A DNA stretch of 64,000 nt, taken from assembly GCF_900116495.1 (NCBI RefSeq), contig NZ_FPAY01000001.1:558001-622000 (forward strand), given 5' to 3'. Made by a program: the position numbers and the translations under genes. Source of the stretch: Arthrobacter sp. ov118 (GTDB taxonomy: Bacteria; Actinomycetota; Actinomycetes; Actinomycetales; Micrococcaceae). Of this stretch, positions 1 through 9,060 are shown in pieces. The notes beneath the pieces are model-generated. The model saw only the letters and a list, made by a program, of their open reading frames with translations. It was not told the DNA's origin and did no database searches. Within the stretch, counting starts at the first letter, position 1; every line of letters begins with the position of its first letter.

Positions 1-1340
1 ATGAGCACGGTGGTTTCCTGCCGGCCCCCGAGCGCGATGCCCGTGGCGGTGGACGTGGTGCCATCGATCCCGGCGAGGCCGCGGTTCGCAAACATGGTCG
101 CCTGCGGTTCCGCCGGCGGCGCCCCCGCGAGGTCGACGTCGCGGATCCCGTTCGAGGAACCCAGGACCAGCTGCCCGCGGCTGTGCTTCCAGACCTCGGC
201 GCCGGCGGACGGTCCGGTCGCGCCGGAGGTCCCGGCGAGGACCAGGTCGACGGCGTGTTGCGCGGCGGCCCCGGCCAGCAGCCAGGCATCGAGCCACGCG
301 GCGGGCCCGCGGCCGGCGAAGTCGGCCAGATCCGCGAGGGTTTCCAGCGGCAGTTCGGTCCGGCGCCCGGGTTCGTACCAGGCGACCGGCACGGGCTGGT
401 ACAGGGCCGAGGGCACATCGGCCCTGGCCAGCAGCTCGGTGACCGGGCGGGACAGGGTCGGCCGGCCGAACAGGACCACACGTTCGATCGGCTGGGCCGC
501 GTCCGGGCCGAAGTGCTCCAGCAACAGCCGGTAGGGTCCTACGGCGTTGGGGCCGAATCTGGCATTGGAGGAGGGCTCGGCCAGCAGCGGCAGGCCGTGC
601 GCGCGGGCGAACGCCTCGGCGACCGGGCCGGCGTCGTGTCCGGCCAGCACCACGGTGCGCCGCTCCGGCAGGGCCGCTGGCGCCGCCGGAAAGTCCAGCG
701 CCAAGGGGTTCCGCGCCACCCGGTACACGCTGCGCCCCGCGGCGGCGGGCAGGCTGTCTGCCGCGGCCGGGACCAGCGGGTCACGGAAGGCCAGGTTGAG
801 CTGGACCGGCCCGGGCGGCGTGTCCACGAAAGCTCCGGTGGCTGCGCTGAGGGCCGTTTCCACGGCGCGCCGCGGATCGCTGCCGGCCGGCACGTCGACG
901 GCGAAGCGGACGTGCTCGCCGAACAGGTCCAGCTGCACGGTGGTCTGGTTGGCCCCGGTCCCCCGCAGTTCCTCCGGCCGGTCCGCGGAAAACACCACCA
1001 GCGGCACGGCGGCGTGGTTGGCCTCCATCACGGCCGGCATGAGGTTGCCGACGGCGGTGCCGGACGTGGTGAGGACGGCGGCCGGGGCTCCGGTGGACAG
1101 GGCCAGGCCGAGGGCCGTGAAGCCGGCAGAGCGCTCGTCGGTCCGGACCAGCAGCTCCACGCGTCCGGCGGCGTCGGCCTCGGCCAGGGCGTAGACCATG
1201 GGCGCCGAGCGCGAGCCCGGGGACACGACGACGTGGCGCACGTCGGCGTCGAGCAGGGTATCGACGGCGATCCGCGCCGCCTCAACCGCGGCCAGGCCCC
1301 CCGAGGCGGACGACGCGGCAACCGGTTCGGCCGGGCTCAC
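1..1340 (-). CDS. menD: MenD, SEPHCHC synthase (3' part outside the window)
   Basis: This thiamine-diphosphate enzyme condenses isochorismate with 2-oxoglutarate in menaquinone synthesis. I translated the minus strand from a GTG at 1340. It gives about 446 residues without a stop, and the coding region continues past base 1. The N-terminal part shows VVVSPGSRSAP, RTDERSAGFTALGLAL and LTTSGTAVGNLMPA, which are hallmarks of the MenD pyrimidine-binding domain; the Glu in DERSAGF is the expected ThDP-activating residue. Near the edge TTSTATGIALGG matches the start of the diphosphate-binding domain. Full-length MenD is usually 550-600 residues, so roughly the last quarter is missing here. The start overlaps the argS stop (ATGTGA), suggesting translational coupling. 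menC lies 4 kb upstream, so the men genes are clustered but not contiguous. Confidence 0.93.
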   Translation of the reverse strand, partial: MSPAEPVAASSASGGLAAVEAARIAVDTLLDADVRHVVVSPGSRSAPMVYALAEADAAGRVELLVRTDERSAGFTALGLALSTGAPAAVLTTSGTAVGNLMPAVMEANHAAVPLVVFSADRPEELRGTGANQTTVQLDLFGEHVRFAVDVPAGSDPRRAVETALSAATGAFVDTPPGPVQLNLAFRDPLVPAAADSLPAAAGRSVYRVARNPLALDFPAAPAALPERRTVVLAGHDAGPVAEAFARAHGLPLLAEPSSNARFGPNAVGPYRLLLEHFGPDAAQPIERVVLFGRPTLSRPVTELLARADVPSALYQPVPVAWYEPGRRTELPLETLADLADFAGRGPAAWLDAWLLAGAAAQHAVDLVLAGTSGATGPSAGAEVWKHSRGQLVLGSSNGIRDVDLAGAPPAEPQATMFANRGLAGIDGTTSTATGIALGGRQETTVL

Positions 1341-3127
1341 ATGTTCTCCGGCGTCTCGATGCCCAGCAGGTCCAGCCCGAGTGACAGGCGGCGCAGCACG
1401 AGCGCGCACAGGGCCAGCCGCGAGTTCCGGACGGATTCCTCTGCTTTGAGCACCGGGCACTGGTCGTAGAAGGTCGTGAACAGCTGTGCGAGCTCGAAAA
1501 GGTAGCCGCAGAGCCGGTGCGGCTCGAGCGTGTCCCGCACCTTGTTCAGCGTCGTGGCGAATTCCAGCAGGTGCAGCGCCAGGGCGCGTTCCGCGGGTTC
1601 GACCACGGCGATCGCCTTGGCCGGCCCGTCGGCCCCACTTTCCGTGGCGCCGCCGCTGGTGAACCGTTCCAGCACGCCTGCTTTGCGCAGGATGGAGCGG
1701 ATCCTCGCGGCGGCGTACTGCACGTAGGGCCCGGTGTTGCCGCTGAGGGCGAGCATGCGGTCGAAGTCAAAGACGTACTCGGTGTCGTGGCCGGTGGAAA
1801 GGTCGGCATACTTGACGGCGCCGATGCCCACCTGGCGGGCGGTCACGGCGCGTTCCTCGTCGCCGAGTTCGGGACGGCTCGCATCAATGACGGCGCGGGC
1901 GCGTTCCACAGCTTCTTCGAGCAGGGCCATGAGCTTCACCGGGGCGCCCGAACGGGACTTGAGGATCTTCCCGTCCTCGCCCAGCACGTTGCCGATCTGC
2001 ACGTGCACGGCCTCGACCGTGTCCGGCAGCCAGCCGGCGTCGCGGGCGGTGGCCATGACCATCCGCAGGTGGACGTTCTGCGGGGCGCCCACGACGTAGA
2101 GGATCCGGTCGGCCTGCAGGTCGCGGACCCGGTAGCGGATGGTGGCCAGGTCGGTGGTGCCGTAGCCGTAGCCGCCGTCGGACTTGCGGATGATGAGCGG
2201 CAGTGGCTGCCCGTCGCGGCCGGTGAAACCTTCGGGGAAGGTGCACAGGGCGCCGTCGCTGGTCCGGGCGAGGCCGCGTTCCTCGAGTTCCTGGCACAGT
2301 TGTGCCAGATGCGCGTCGTAGGAGCTTTCGCCGGCGATGTGGTCGTCGGTGAGGCTGATGCCCAGCGTGGAGTAGATGGCGTTGAAGTACCGCTTGGACT
2401 GGGCAACGAGCCGCTGCCAGACGGCGAAGGTCTCCTGGTCACCGCCCTGCAGGGCCACGACGCGGAGCCGGGCACGGGTGGCGAAGCCGTCCACGTCGGT
2501 GGCGGAGGCATCGAACTTGGCCCGGGCGGCCTGGTAGAACGCGCTGGGGTCCTCCACAAGGAGTGCCGCCTCCGGGGAGTCCTCGCCGATCTCGAGCCAG
2601 TGCTCGATCAGCATGCCGAAGGGGGTACCCCAGTCGCCGATGTGGTTTTGCCGGATCACGGAGTCGCCGAGGGCTTCGAGCACCTTGACGAGGCTGTCGC
2701 CCACCACGGTGGTGCGCAGGTGGCCCACGTGCATTTCCTTGGCGACGTTCGGGGAGGAATAGTCGACGACGACGCGCTGCGGTGTTGCGGCGGCCGGGAC
2801 GGCAGTGGCGGGGGACGCCGCTTCAGCCGATTCCGAGTTGAGCAGTTCCTCGATCCAGGTGCCGTCGTAGCTCAGGTTGATGAAGCCCGGCCCGGAAATT
2901 TCCACGCCGGTGCAGATACCGTCCAGGTCCAGGGCGCCCACGATCTTTGCGGCGGCGTCCCGCGGCGGCAGGCCGGCCTTCTTGGCCAGGGCCATAGCGG
3001 CGTTGATCTGGATGTCGGCGAACTGGGAGGGCCTGACCACCGGGTCCGCCTGCCGGAACTCGTCGCCGAACGCGGTGGCAATTGCAGCCTGGACTCTGGG
3101 GACAACCAATTCGGCCGGATTATTCAC
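1337..3127 (-). CDS. argS: Arginyl-tRNA synthetase
   Basis: This class I aminoacyl-tRNA synthetase charges tRNA-Arg in the cytosol. The 596-residue product has the N-terminal additional domain (about 1-100), then SSPNVAKEMHVGHLR with the HIGH-type signature HVGH at 133-136. The catalytic domain contains DGGYGYGTTDLATIRYR and GNVLGEDGKILKSRSG. The C-terminal DALR anticodon-binding domain begins around YVQYAAARIRSIL. The length is slightly above the usual 550-580, from an Ala/Thr/Pro-rich insertion at about 100-117. The start is a GTG at 3127 beginning NNPAELV. The phoX gene lies upstream on the same strand but is separated by a perfect inverted repeat. The stop codon overlaps the menD start. 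Confidence 0.97.
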   Translation of the reverse strand: MNNPAELVVPRVQAAIATAFGDEFRQADPVVRPSQFADIQINAAMALAKKAGLPPRDAAAKIVGALDLDGICTGVEISGPGFINLSYDGTWIEELLNSESAEAASPATAVPAAATPQRVVVDYSSPNVAKEMHVGHLRTTVVGDSLVKVLEALGDSVIRQNHIGDWGTPFGMLIEHWLEIGEDSPEAALLVEDPSAFYQAARAKFDASATDVDGFATRARLRVVALQGGDQETFAVWQRLVAQSKRYFNAIYSTLGISLTDDHIAGESSYDAHLAQLCQELEERGLARTSDGALCTFPEGFTGRDGQPLPLIIRKSDGGYGYGTTDLATIRYRVRDLQADRILYVVGAPQNVHLRMVMATARDAGWLPDTVEAVHVQIGNVLGEDGKILKSRSGAPVKLMALLEEAVERARAVIDASRPELGDEERAVTARQVGIGAVKYADLSTGHDTEYVFDFDRMLALSGNTGPYVQYAAARIRSILRKAGVLERFTSGGATESGADGPAKAIAVVEPAERALALHLLEFATTLNKVRDTLEPHRLCGYLFELAQLFTTFYDQCPVLKAEESVRNSRLALCALVLRRLSLGLDLLGIETPENM

Positions 3128-3166
3128 AGTCCCAAATTATCAGTTCGCACCTTCCCCGCCCCAAGA

Positions 3167-3233
3167 AGCAACGCGGGGTCAGATCGCGCCCATCCGAGGG
3201 TCCGGATTGGGCTCAATCTGACCCCGCGTTGCT
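3167..3233. repeat. Palindromic intergenic element, family A copy 1
   Basis: The left arm AGCAACGCGGGGTCAGAT (3167-3184) and the right arm ATCTGACCCCGCGTTGCT (3216-3233) are perfect 18-bp inverted copies. The 31-base middle is itself partly symmetric (GCCCATCC / GGATTGGGC). The element fills the gap between phoX and argS, both on the minus strand. It could terminate phoX transcripts, although no T-run follows on the minus strand. A second copy with the same outer arm is at 60691-60754, so this is a dispersed repeat rather than a private terminator. Confidence 0.85.
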
Positions 3234-3239
3234 GGGAGC

Positions 3240-5324
3240 TTAGGCGTCGGTGCGGAACACCTGGACCACGGACGGGCGCGGGGCGCGGACCTGGCCCGGC
3301 CGCGGCGTGGCGCCCGCGGCAACATAGTCCGGGAAGTACGAGTGCTGCTCGGCGAACGTGCCTTCCTCGCCCGGGTGCTGCACGGCAACAAAAACGGTCC
3401 GTTCGTCGTCGTGGATGACAGGGCCGCAGGTCTCGGCGTCGCGCGGGACGGCGAGGAACTGCTCCACCTTGCCGCGTTCCGCACCGTCCAGGGTCACTTT
3501 GAAGAGCCCGTCGGCGTAGCCGACGGTGGAGGGTGCGCCGTCGGTGGAGATCCAGAGGTTGCCGACGGAGTCGAAGGCGACGTTGTCGGGGCAGGAGATC
3601 GGGGAGACCTGGTCTGCCGGGAAGCCCGCGAAGTAGGTCGCCGTGTTCTTCGCCGGATCGCCGCAGACCATCAGCAGATTCCAGCCGAAAGTGGTGGATG
3701 CCTGGTCCCCGGTCTCGGTGATTTCCACGATGTGGCCGTCGCGGTTGAGGTTGCGCGGGTTGACCTCCGTGGCGGCCTCCTTGCCCACCTTGCCGCGGTC
3801 CGTGTTGTTGGTGCACACGACGTATACCTTGCCCGTGTGCAGGCTGGGCTGGACGTCCTCGCACCGGTCCATCTTGGTCGGGCCGACCTTGTCTGCGGCG
3901 AGGCGGGTGTAGACCAGCACTTCGTCCACGGACATCCCGGCCACCTTCGACTGGCCGCCCACGACGAGCGGCAGCCATTCCCCGCTGCCGTCAAAGGCGC
4001 CATCGGCCGGGAGCTTGCCCGAGCCGTCGATCTCGGCCGGCGCGGCGTTGCCGGTGAACCTGGCGACGTAGAGGTCGCCCGCCGACAGGAGGGTCAGGTT
4101 GTGCTGGCGGTCGCCTTCCCGGTACGTGTCCCTGGAGACGAACTTGTACAGGTAGTCGAAGCGCTCGTCGTCGCCCATGTAGGCCACCACGTGGCCGGAC
4201 TCGGCGACGATCACGTTGGCGCCCTCGTGCTTGAAGCGGCCCATCGCCGAGTGCTTGCGGGGGGTGGACGAGGGGTCGAACGGGTCGACTTCCACGATCC
4301 AGCCGAAGCGGTTGGCCTCGTTCGCGTACCCGGTGTTGCGGGTGTCGAAGCGCGGGTCATCCAGTTCCCACTGCCGCGCCGTCGGCTTGTTGGTCAGGCC
4401 GTAGCGCCTGTCGGCGTCGGAGGTCCCGGGCGCGGCGAAGTAGCCGTTGAAGTTTTCCTCGCCCGAGAGGATGGTGCCCCAGGGGGTGGTGCCGCCGGAG
4501 CAGTTGCCCAAGGTGCCCTTGATGGCGCGGCCGGACGGATCGGCGATGGTCTTCAGGAGCGCGGATCCTGCGGCGGGACCGTCGAGTTGGTACGTGGTGT
4601 CGGTCAGGTAGCGGCGGTTCAGGCCGGCGCCCTTGACGTAGCTCCACGGCTTGTTTTTGTTTTTCCGTTCCAGTTCGACGACGGTGAGTCCGTGCGCGGC
4701 ACGGCCGATGGCGCGGGTTTCGGCGGGGTCGAAGCCGGCTGGCACCATGATGAGCTCGTTAGTGTACTCGTGGTTCGTGAAGAGCACGGCCCGGCGGTCC
4801 TTGGCGCCTTCGATCGGCAGAATGTCTGTGTAGTCGTTGTTGTAACCGAACTGGCGGGCCTGCGCTGCCGCGCTCTGGTGCTCGATGTCGAAGGCCGGCG
4901 AGTCGTTGAACAGCGGGTCGCCCCAGCGGATGACCGGCTGCCAGGTGAACCCGGCGGGGACTGTCAGCTTGTCCACGGCGGCGTCCACCGGTGCGATGGC
5001 GGTGAACTGCAGTTTCGAAGCGCCAAAGCCGTTCCTGGCGGCGGCGGCGAGGCCGGGACCGCCGTCGGCAACGGCCGTTCCGGTGGACGTCACGGCGTTG
5101 CCGAGCACGACGGCGAGCGCGCCGGCGGCGCCGAAACCCAGGGCGGCGCGGCGGGACATTGTGGCGGAGGCGATGTCACGGAAGTAGCTGTTGGTGCTGG
5201 TGTTGCAGACCTCGCCCGAGCAGGCGTTGTCGCACTTCAGGGCACACGTGACGGGGCTGCGCTTGCCCTTCGTGTGGCCGAGCATGGGGAGCAGGGAAAA
5301 CTTGCGTTCGGAGGATACCGACAT
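3240..5324 (-). CDS. phoX: PhoX-family alkaline phosphatase, Tat-exported
   Basis: PhoX enzymes (DUF839) are calcium- and iron-dependent phosphatases exported by the Tat pathway to release phosphate from organic esters. The ATG at 5324 is preferred over an in-frame ATG at 5339 because GGAAGG lies seven bases before it; the product is 694 residues. The N-terminus carries a Cys-rich stretch (CALKCDNACSGEVCN), typical of the family. It is followed by a twin-arginine signal, MSRRAALGFGAAGALAV, so the Tat motif sits unusually far (about 55 residues) from the start. The body contains the beta-propeller hallmarks GNCSGGTTPWGT, SGEENFNGYF and MGRFKHEGANV. A candidate PHO box sits 75-95 bases upstream, which fits phosphate-starvation control. 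Confidence 0.93.
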   Translation of the reverse strand: MSVSSERKFSLLPMLGHTKGKRSPVTCALKCDNACSGEVCNTSTNSYFRDIASATMSRRAALGFGAAGALAVVLGNAVTSTGTAVADGGPGLAAAARNGFGASKLQFTAIAPVDAAVDKLTVPAGFTWQPVIRWGDPLFNDSPAFDIEHQSAAAQARQFGYNNDYTDILPIEGAKDRRAVLFTNHEYTNELIMVPAGFDPAETRAIGRAAHGLTVVELERKNKNKPWSYVKGAGLNRRYLTDTTYQLDGPAAGSALLKTIADPSGRAIKGTLGNCSGGTTPWGTILSGEENFNGYFAAPGTSDADRRYGLTNKPTARQWELDDPRFDTRNTGYANEANRFGWIVEVDPFDPSSTPRKHSAMGRFKHEGANVIVAESGHVVAYMGDDERFDYLYKFVSRDTYREGDRQHNLTLLSAGDLYVARFTGNAAPAEIDGSGKLPADGAFDGSGEWLPLVVGGQSKVAGMSVDEVLVYTRLAADKVGPTKMDRCEDVQPSLHTGKVYVVCTNNTDRGKVGKEAATEVNPRNLNRDGHIVEITETGDQASTTFGWNLLMVCGDPAKNTATYFAGFPADQVSPISCPDNVAFDSVGNLWISTDGAPSTVGYADGLFKVTLDGAERGKVEQFLAVPRDAETCGPVIHDDERTVFVAVQHPGEEGTFAEQHSYFPDYVAAGATPRPGQVRAPRPSVVQVFRTDA

Positions 5325-5399
5325 GGAGAGACCTTCCATGGGAGTGAGATGCTGTCGCGCTCACCCTTCCAGCCGCCGGCTACCGAGAGACGTCTCCTA

Positions 5400-5417
5400 G
5401 ATGAAGAGCCGGTGAAC
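5400..5417 (-). promoter_or_regulatory. Candidate PHO box (PhoP site) upstream of phoX
   Basis: On the minus strand GTTCACC (5417-5411) is followed 11 bases later by CTTCATC (5406-5400), giving two direct-repeat units with 11-bp periodicity. Actinobacterial PHO boxes are built from GTTCACC-type heptamers with 4-bp spacers. The first unit matches fully and the second 5 of 7. It lies in the 159-base gap between menC and phoX, in the correct place for an activator of phoX. The assignment rests on pattern and context only. Confidence 0.5.
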
Positions 5418-5483
5418 GCTTCCCCCTGCTCGGGAATCCCTCCGTCGCCCCGTAAAAGCCCTGTTCAGCCCGCATAAGGGCCG

Positions 5484-6548
5484 TTATGGAGCAGACGACC
5501 CGGCCAGCACGGCGTGTACGCGCCGCAGCCGGTCCAGCCACCAGTGCCGGCGCTCCGGGGATGCCGCGTGTTCGGCCAGGAGTTCTGGTGCCGGGCGGAC
5601 GTCTCGGAGGGCGATGGCGCCGTCGTCGGGAACCAGGGAATCCTGCGTGACGTCGGCGGCGAGCAGCGACACAGTGCCGAGCCCGCAGGCGTACGGTAGC
5701 TCGGGCAGGGCGGCGGCGAGGGCCAGCCCGGCCCGGATCCCCACCGAGGTGTCCAGCGCTGAACTCACGACGGCGGGAAGGCCCGCCTGCGCCACGATGT
5801 TCAGGGCGCGCCGCACTCCCCCCAGCGGTGCGGTCTTGACGACGATCAGGTCTGCGGCGCCGGCGCGTGCCACTTTGAGGGGATCATCCTCCTTGCGCAC
5901 GCTTTCGTCCGCGGCGATCAGCACGGGGACGCCCGAGGCCCGCAGCTGCCGCCGGACTTCGGCCAGGCCCGCGATGTCCGGCGCGGGCTGTTCGGCGTAT
6001 TCGAGTCCGACGGCGGCGAGCCGGGTCAGTGCCGTGACGGCCTCCGCGACGTCCCAGCCGCCGTTCGCGTCCACCCGGATGGCGGCGTCCGGGAGCACCT
6101 CCCGGACGGCGGCCACCCGGGCGGCGTCGTCGTTCAGGCTCTGGCCGCGCTCGGCCACCTTGACCTTGACCGCGTCCACTCGGCCGAAACGGGCCAGGAC
6201 TTCCGGGACCCGGTCTGCGGGAACGGCAGGCACCGTGGCGTTGACCGGAATGCTGTCCCGCAACGGCGCCGGGAACCCGGACCAGCCGGCCTCGACGGCT
6301 GCGGCCAGCCAGCGGGACGCCTCGGCGTCCTCATACTCCGGGAAGGGTCCGAATTCGCCCCAGCCCAGAGGTCCGCGGAGCAGCAGGGCCTCACGCTGCA
6401 GGATGCCCCGGAACTTCACCCTCATCGGCAGGCTCACAACATGGGCACCGGCGAGGAGCTCGTCGAGGCCGGGCAGGGCCGCGGCAGGAGGTGTGACCGG
6501 GTCCAGTGGGTGCGCGGGGTTACGTGGGTCCAGGGGAAGTGCGGGCAT
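5484..6548 (-). CDS. menC: o-Succinylbenzoate synthase
   Basis: MenC dehydrates SHCHC to o-succinylbenzoate in menaquinone synthesis. It belongs to the enolase superfamily. From the ATG at 6548 (MPALPLDP) the product is 354 residues. Superfamily residues are visible: KVKV (catalytic Lys 130), the metal ligands Asp160 (RVDANGG), Glu186 (YAEQPAP) and Asp214 (AADES), and the second catalytic Lys238 (VVKTAPLGG). Upstream in-frame codons to 6752 encode Arg/Ser-rich sequence without family similarity and run into the divergent PAP2 gene, so the later start was chosen. It sits near menD, with phoX and argS between them. Confidence 0.93.
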   Translation of the reverse strand: MPALPLDPRNPAHPLDPVTPPAAALPGLDELLAGAHVVSLPMRVKFRGILQREALLLRGPLGWGEFGPFPEYEDAEASRWLAAAVEAGWSGFPAPLRDSIPVNATVPAVPADRVPEVLARFGRVDAVKVKVAERGQSLNDDAARVAAVREVLPDAAIRVDANGGWDVAEAVTALTRLAAVGLEYAEQPAPDIAGLAEVRRQLRASGVPVLIAADESVRKEDDPLKVARAGAADLIVVKTAPLGGVRRALNIVAQAGLPAVVSSALDTSVGIRAGLALAAALPELPYACGLGTVSLLAADVTQDSLVPDDGAIALRDVRPAPELLAEHAASPERRHWWLDRLRRVHAVLAGSSAP

Positions 6549-6684
6549 GATGCCACTGTACTGGGAGGCCTCCTGGGAGGCAGTGGCAAGCGTGGAGGGT
6601 ACTCGCCCTTTCCGGGCTCTACAGTCCTGGCAGCGCGCCGCGTCCATCAGGTGGCGTGCAGGGTTCTGTGCGACCCTTGATGCC

Positions 6685-7698
6685 ATGACTTTTCGGCAGG
6701 AACGCACCCCACGGGACCCGTCTGCCCAAGTCCACGAGACTCGGGTCCTCACTACGCCGGTCCCCGAGACTCAGGTTCTCAAAAGGCAGGCCCCCAGCGC
6801 ACGGGCCAGCGCGGCGCCGGTGCCGCGCGTGGAGTGGTCCCCGGGCAAGGGCACGGCGGCGCTGTTCGCGCTGGCCACGGTCGTGTGCGTCGCCGCGCTC
6901 GCCGCCACGTACGTCTTCTTCGTGCGCACCACCACAGGCCAGTTCATTGACGAGTCGGCCCTGGTGGAAGCGGTGGAGCTCAGCGGCACCGCGGGCAAAG
7001 CTGCCACCAAGTTGTTGGACTGGCTGCCGGTGCTTTCCGTGGTGATCGCGTCGGTGGTGGTCATCTTCGTCACCATCCTGAGGCGCCGGTGGGCCGCGGC
7101 GGGAATCGCGGTGGCGGCCTGCGTGGGCGCCAACCTGGCCACGCAAATCCTGAAGGACCTGCTCCCGGTCCGGCCGTACCGCGGTGTCGAGACTCTCGAG
7201 CTGAACTCGCTGCCCTCGGGCCACACCACCATGGCGGCCTCGGCCGCGGCCGCCGTCTTCCTCATGGTTTCGCCGCGCTGGCGGCCGCTGGCCGGTTTTC
7301 TGGGCGGCAGCTTCGCCGTTGCCACGGGGGTATCCACCCTGATCAACCAGTGGCACCGGCCAGCCGATGTGGTGGCAGCCTTTCTGGTGGTAGGGGCCTT
7401 CATGCTGCCGGCCGGCTGGCTGATCATCCGCAGAGGCAGTCGCTGGAACGTCTGGGCGGGCTACAACGAGCACTGGGCCTCAGCCAGGGTGTGGCTGGTG
7501 CTTCCAGTGATGATCGGCCTCGCCGCGGCCGCCGTTGCCGGCTACGCGTTGCTGAGCATCTCCGGCGGCACGGGCCTGGAAGGCAGCAGCACGCACTATT
7601 TCTGGGCCGGTACCGCGCTGATCGTCATCGCAGGCTACCTCGCCATGGTCGGCGGCCTGTGGCTGTTCGGGTATGCGGCGCACGACAGGGACGCATAG
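6685..7698 (+). CDS. PAP2-superfamily membrane phosphatase
   Basis: This 337-residue membrane protein has the three signature blocks of type 2 phosphatidic acid phosphatases: KDLLPVRP (157-164), PSGH (177-180) and NQWHRPAD with His224 and Asp228. Likely substrates are lipid phosphates or undecaprenyl pyrophosphate. The first 50 residues form a charged cytosolic tail, and about six membrane helices follow from residue 57. The start at MTFRQER was chosen because coding-like sequence begins there and the divergent menC starts at 6548; the 136-base gap between them must hold both promoters. The function within lipid or wall recycling cannot be told from sequence. Confidence 0.88.
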   Translation: MTFRQERTPRDPSAQVHETRVLTTPVPETQVLKRQAPSARASAAPVPRVEWSPGKGTAALFALATVVCVAALAATYVFFVRTTTGQFIDESALVEAVELSGTAGKAATKLLDWLPVLSVVIASVVVIFVTILRRRWAAAGIAVAACVGANLATQILKDLLPVRPYRGVETLELNSLPSGHTTMAASAAAAVFLMVSPRWRPLAGFLGGSFAVATGVSTLINQWHRPADVVAAFLVVGAFMLPAGWLIIRRGSRWNVWAGYNEHWASARVWLVLPVMIGLAAAAVAGYALLSISGGTGLEGSSTHYFWAGTALIVIAGYLAMVGGLWLFGYAAHDRDA

Positions 7699-7781
7699 CA
7701 GCAGCGCGGAGGGGCCGTCCACGCAACGGACCCAGCGCACCGTCCGGGAGCACTTTGACACGGACACGCTAGCCTGTCTGG

Positions 7782-9002
7782 TCAGTAGTTCCGGCGGTGT
7801 TTGAGGCGCGGAATGGTCACGGCGAACACGGCGGCTGCGGCGAAACCAATCACACCGGTCGCCGCCACGCCGGCGCCCAGGAACGCGACGGCGGTGACGG
7901 CCGAGAGCAGGACCGGCCCACCGGTAGCACCGGCATCGGCCATGAAGCGCCAGATGCCGAGGAACTGGCCGCGGCCGTTGTCCGGCGAGAAGTCAGCGCC
8001 GAGCGTCATGTTCAGGCCGGAGCTGATCCCGTTGCCGAAGCCGACCAGGAGCGCCGCCAGCATGAGCGAGACGAAGCCCGTGCTGAGCGGGATCAGCATC
8101 ATGGCTGTCCCCATGATGAGGGTGGACGGCACAGCCACCCACAGCCGGCCCTTGCGGTCCATCAGTTTTCCCGCCGGGTAGAACACGAGCATGTCAATGG
8201 CGCCGGAGATGCCGTAAATGAGGGCGGCCTGGGTGGCGTCCATGCCCAGGTGATCGGCCCACAGCGGGATGACCGCCTGGCGTGAGGCCCGCAGCGCGCT
8301 CAGCAGCAGGACCCCCGCGCCGACGGTCAGGAAGACGCCGGCGTGGGAAACCGCGACGCTGCGCAGGGTGGGCTGTTTCGGCGAAACGCCGTCGGGCGGG
8401 GCCGGCACCTCAAGATCCGGGATGCTGAGGGATACGGCCGCCGCCGCGGCCATGGCCACGACGCCGACCCAGTAGGCCCCGGTGATGCCGGCAAGCTGCA
8501 TCACCGCGGCACCGACGAACGGACCGATGAAAATGCCGATCCTGGTGACGCCGCCGAGGGTGGACAGGGCCCGCGCCCGCAGCACGACCGGGACAGCTTC
8601 GGTCAGGTATTTCTGCCGGGCCAGGCTGAAAACGCTGGCGGCCATGCCGACGACGACCATCGCCGCCGCCAGCACCCAGATCCCGCCGGGGAAGAGGGGT
8701 GCTAGGGCCGCGCCGGCGAGGGCGACGGCGCTCGCGGCCGCAGCCCCCACGATCGCCCAGCGTTCGCCGAATTTTAGGGTGATTATCGACGCCGGCAGGT
8801 TGAAGAACCAGGATCCGAGTCCGATCAGCGTGACTATCAGGGCGGCACCGGCCACGGAGGCGCCGAGGTCACGGGCCGACAATGCGACCACGGGCAGGAT
8901 CGCCCCTTCGCCAAGGCTGAACATGAGGGCCGGTCCGAACGCAGGAACGGCGATGCTGCGGAGGCTGAAGGGGGCGAGGCTTGTTGTGGTCATCCCCTTC
9001 AT
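7782..9002 (-). CDS. Major facilitator superfamily transporter
   Basis: About 406 residues with twelve hydrophobic segments and the typical MFS halves. The A-like loop motif reads GKLMDRKGRLW in the second half, after helix 8. NGISSGLNMTLGADFSP and GRGQFLGIWRFMADAG resemble drug/proton antiporter-like MFS proteins (DHA1 type). The substrate is not identifiable. The start is uncertain: ATG codons at 9002 (MKGMTTTS) and 8993 are both plausible, and an upstream in-frame codon at 9047 is less likely because it adds only a Pro/Arg-rich stretch. It is convergent with the PAP2 gene. No regulator is adjacent except the GAF-ANTAR gene upstream on the same strand, 58 bases away. Confidence 0.85.
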   Translation of the reverse strand: MKGMTTTSLAPFSLRSIAVPAFGPALMFSLGEGAILPVVALSARDLGASVAGAALIVTLIGLGSWFFNLPASIITLKFGERWAIVGAAAASAVALAGAALAPLFPGGIWVLAAAMVVVGMAASVFSLARQKYLTEAVPVVLRARALSTLGGVTRIGIFIGPFVGAAVMQLAGITGAYWVGVVAMAAAAAVSLSIPDLEVPAPPDGVSPKQPTLRSVAVSHAGVFLTVGAGVLLLSALRASRQAVIPLWADHLGMDATQAALIYGISGAIDMLVFYPAGKLMDRKGRLWVAVPSTLIMGTAMMLIPLSTGFVSLMLAALLVGFGNGISSGLNMTLGADFSPDNGRGQFLGIWRFMADAGATGGPVLLSAVTAVAFLGAGVAATGVIGFAAAAVFAVTIPRLKHRRNY

Positions 9003-9060
9003 CCTAGGGCCGGCCGGCACTCTGCCCGGAACTGCTACGCGTGCCATCCCCCCCCCGGGG

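Noticed and set aside
1517..5477. Long plus-strand open frames (about 630 and 710 codons) antisense to argS and phoX
   Set aside because: High-GC actinobacterial genes create long antisense frames. Their translations are rich in Gly, Val, His and Arg without family motifs, while the minus-strand proteins match ArgS and PhoX throughout.
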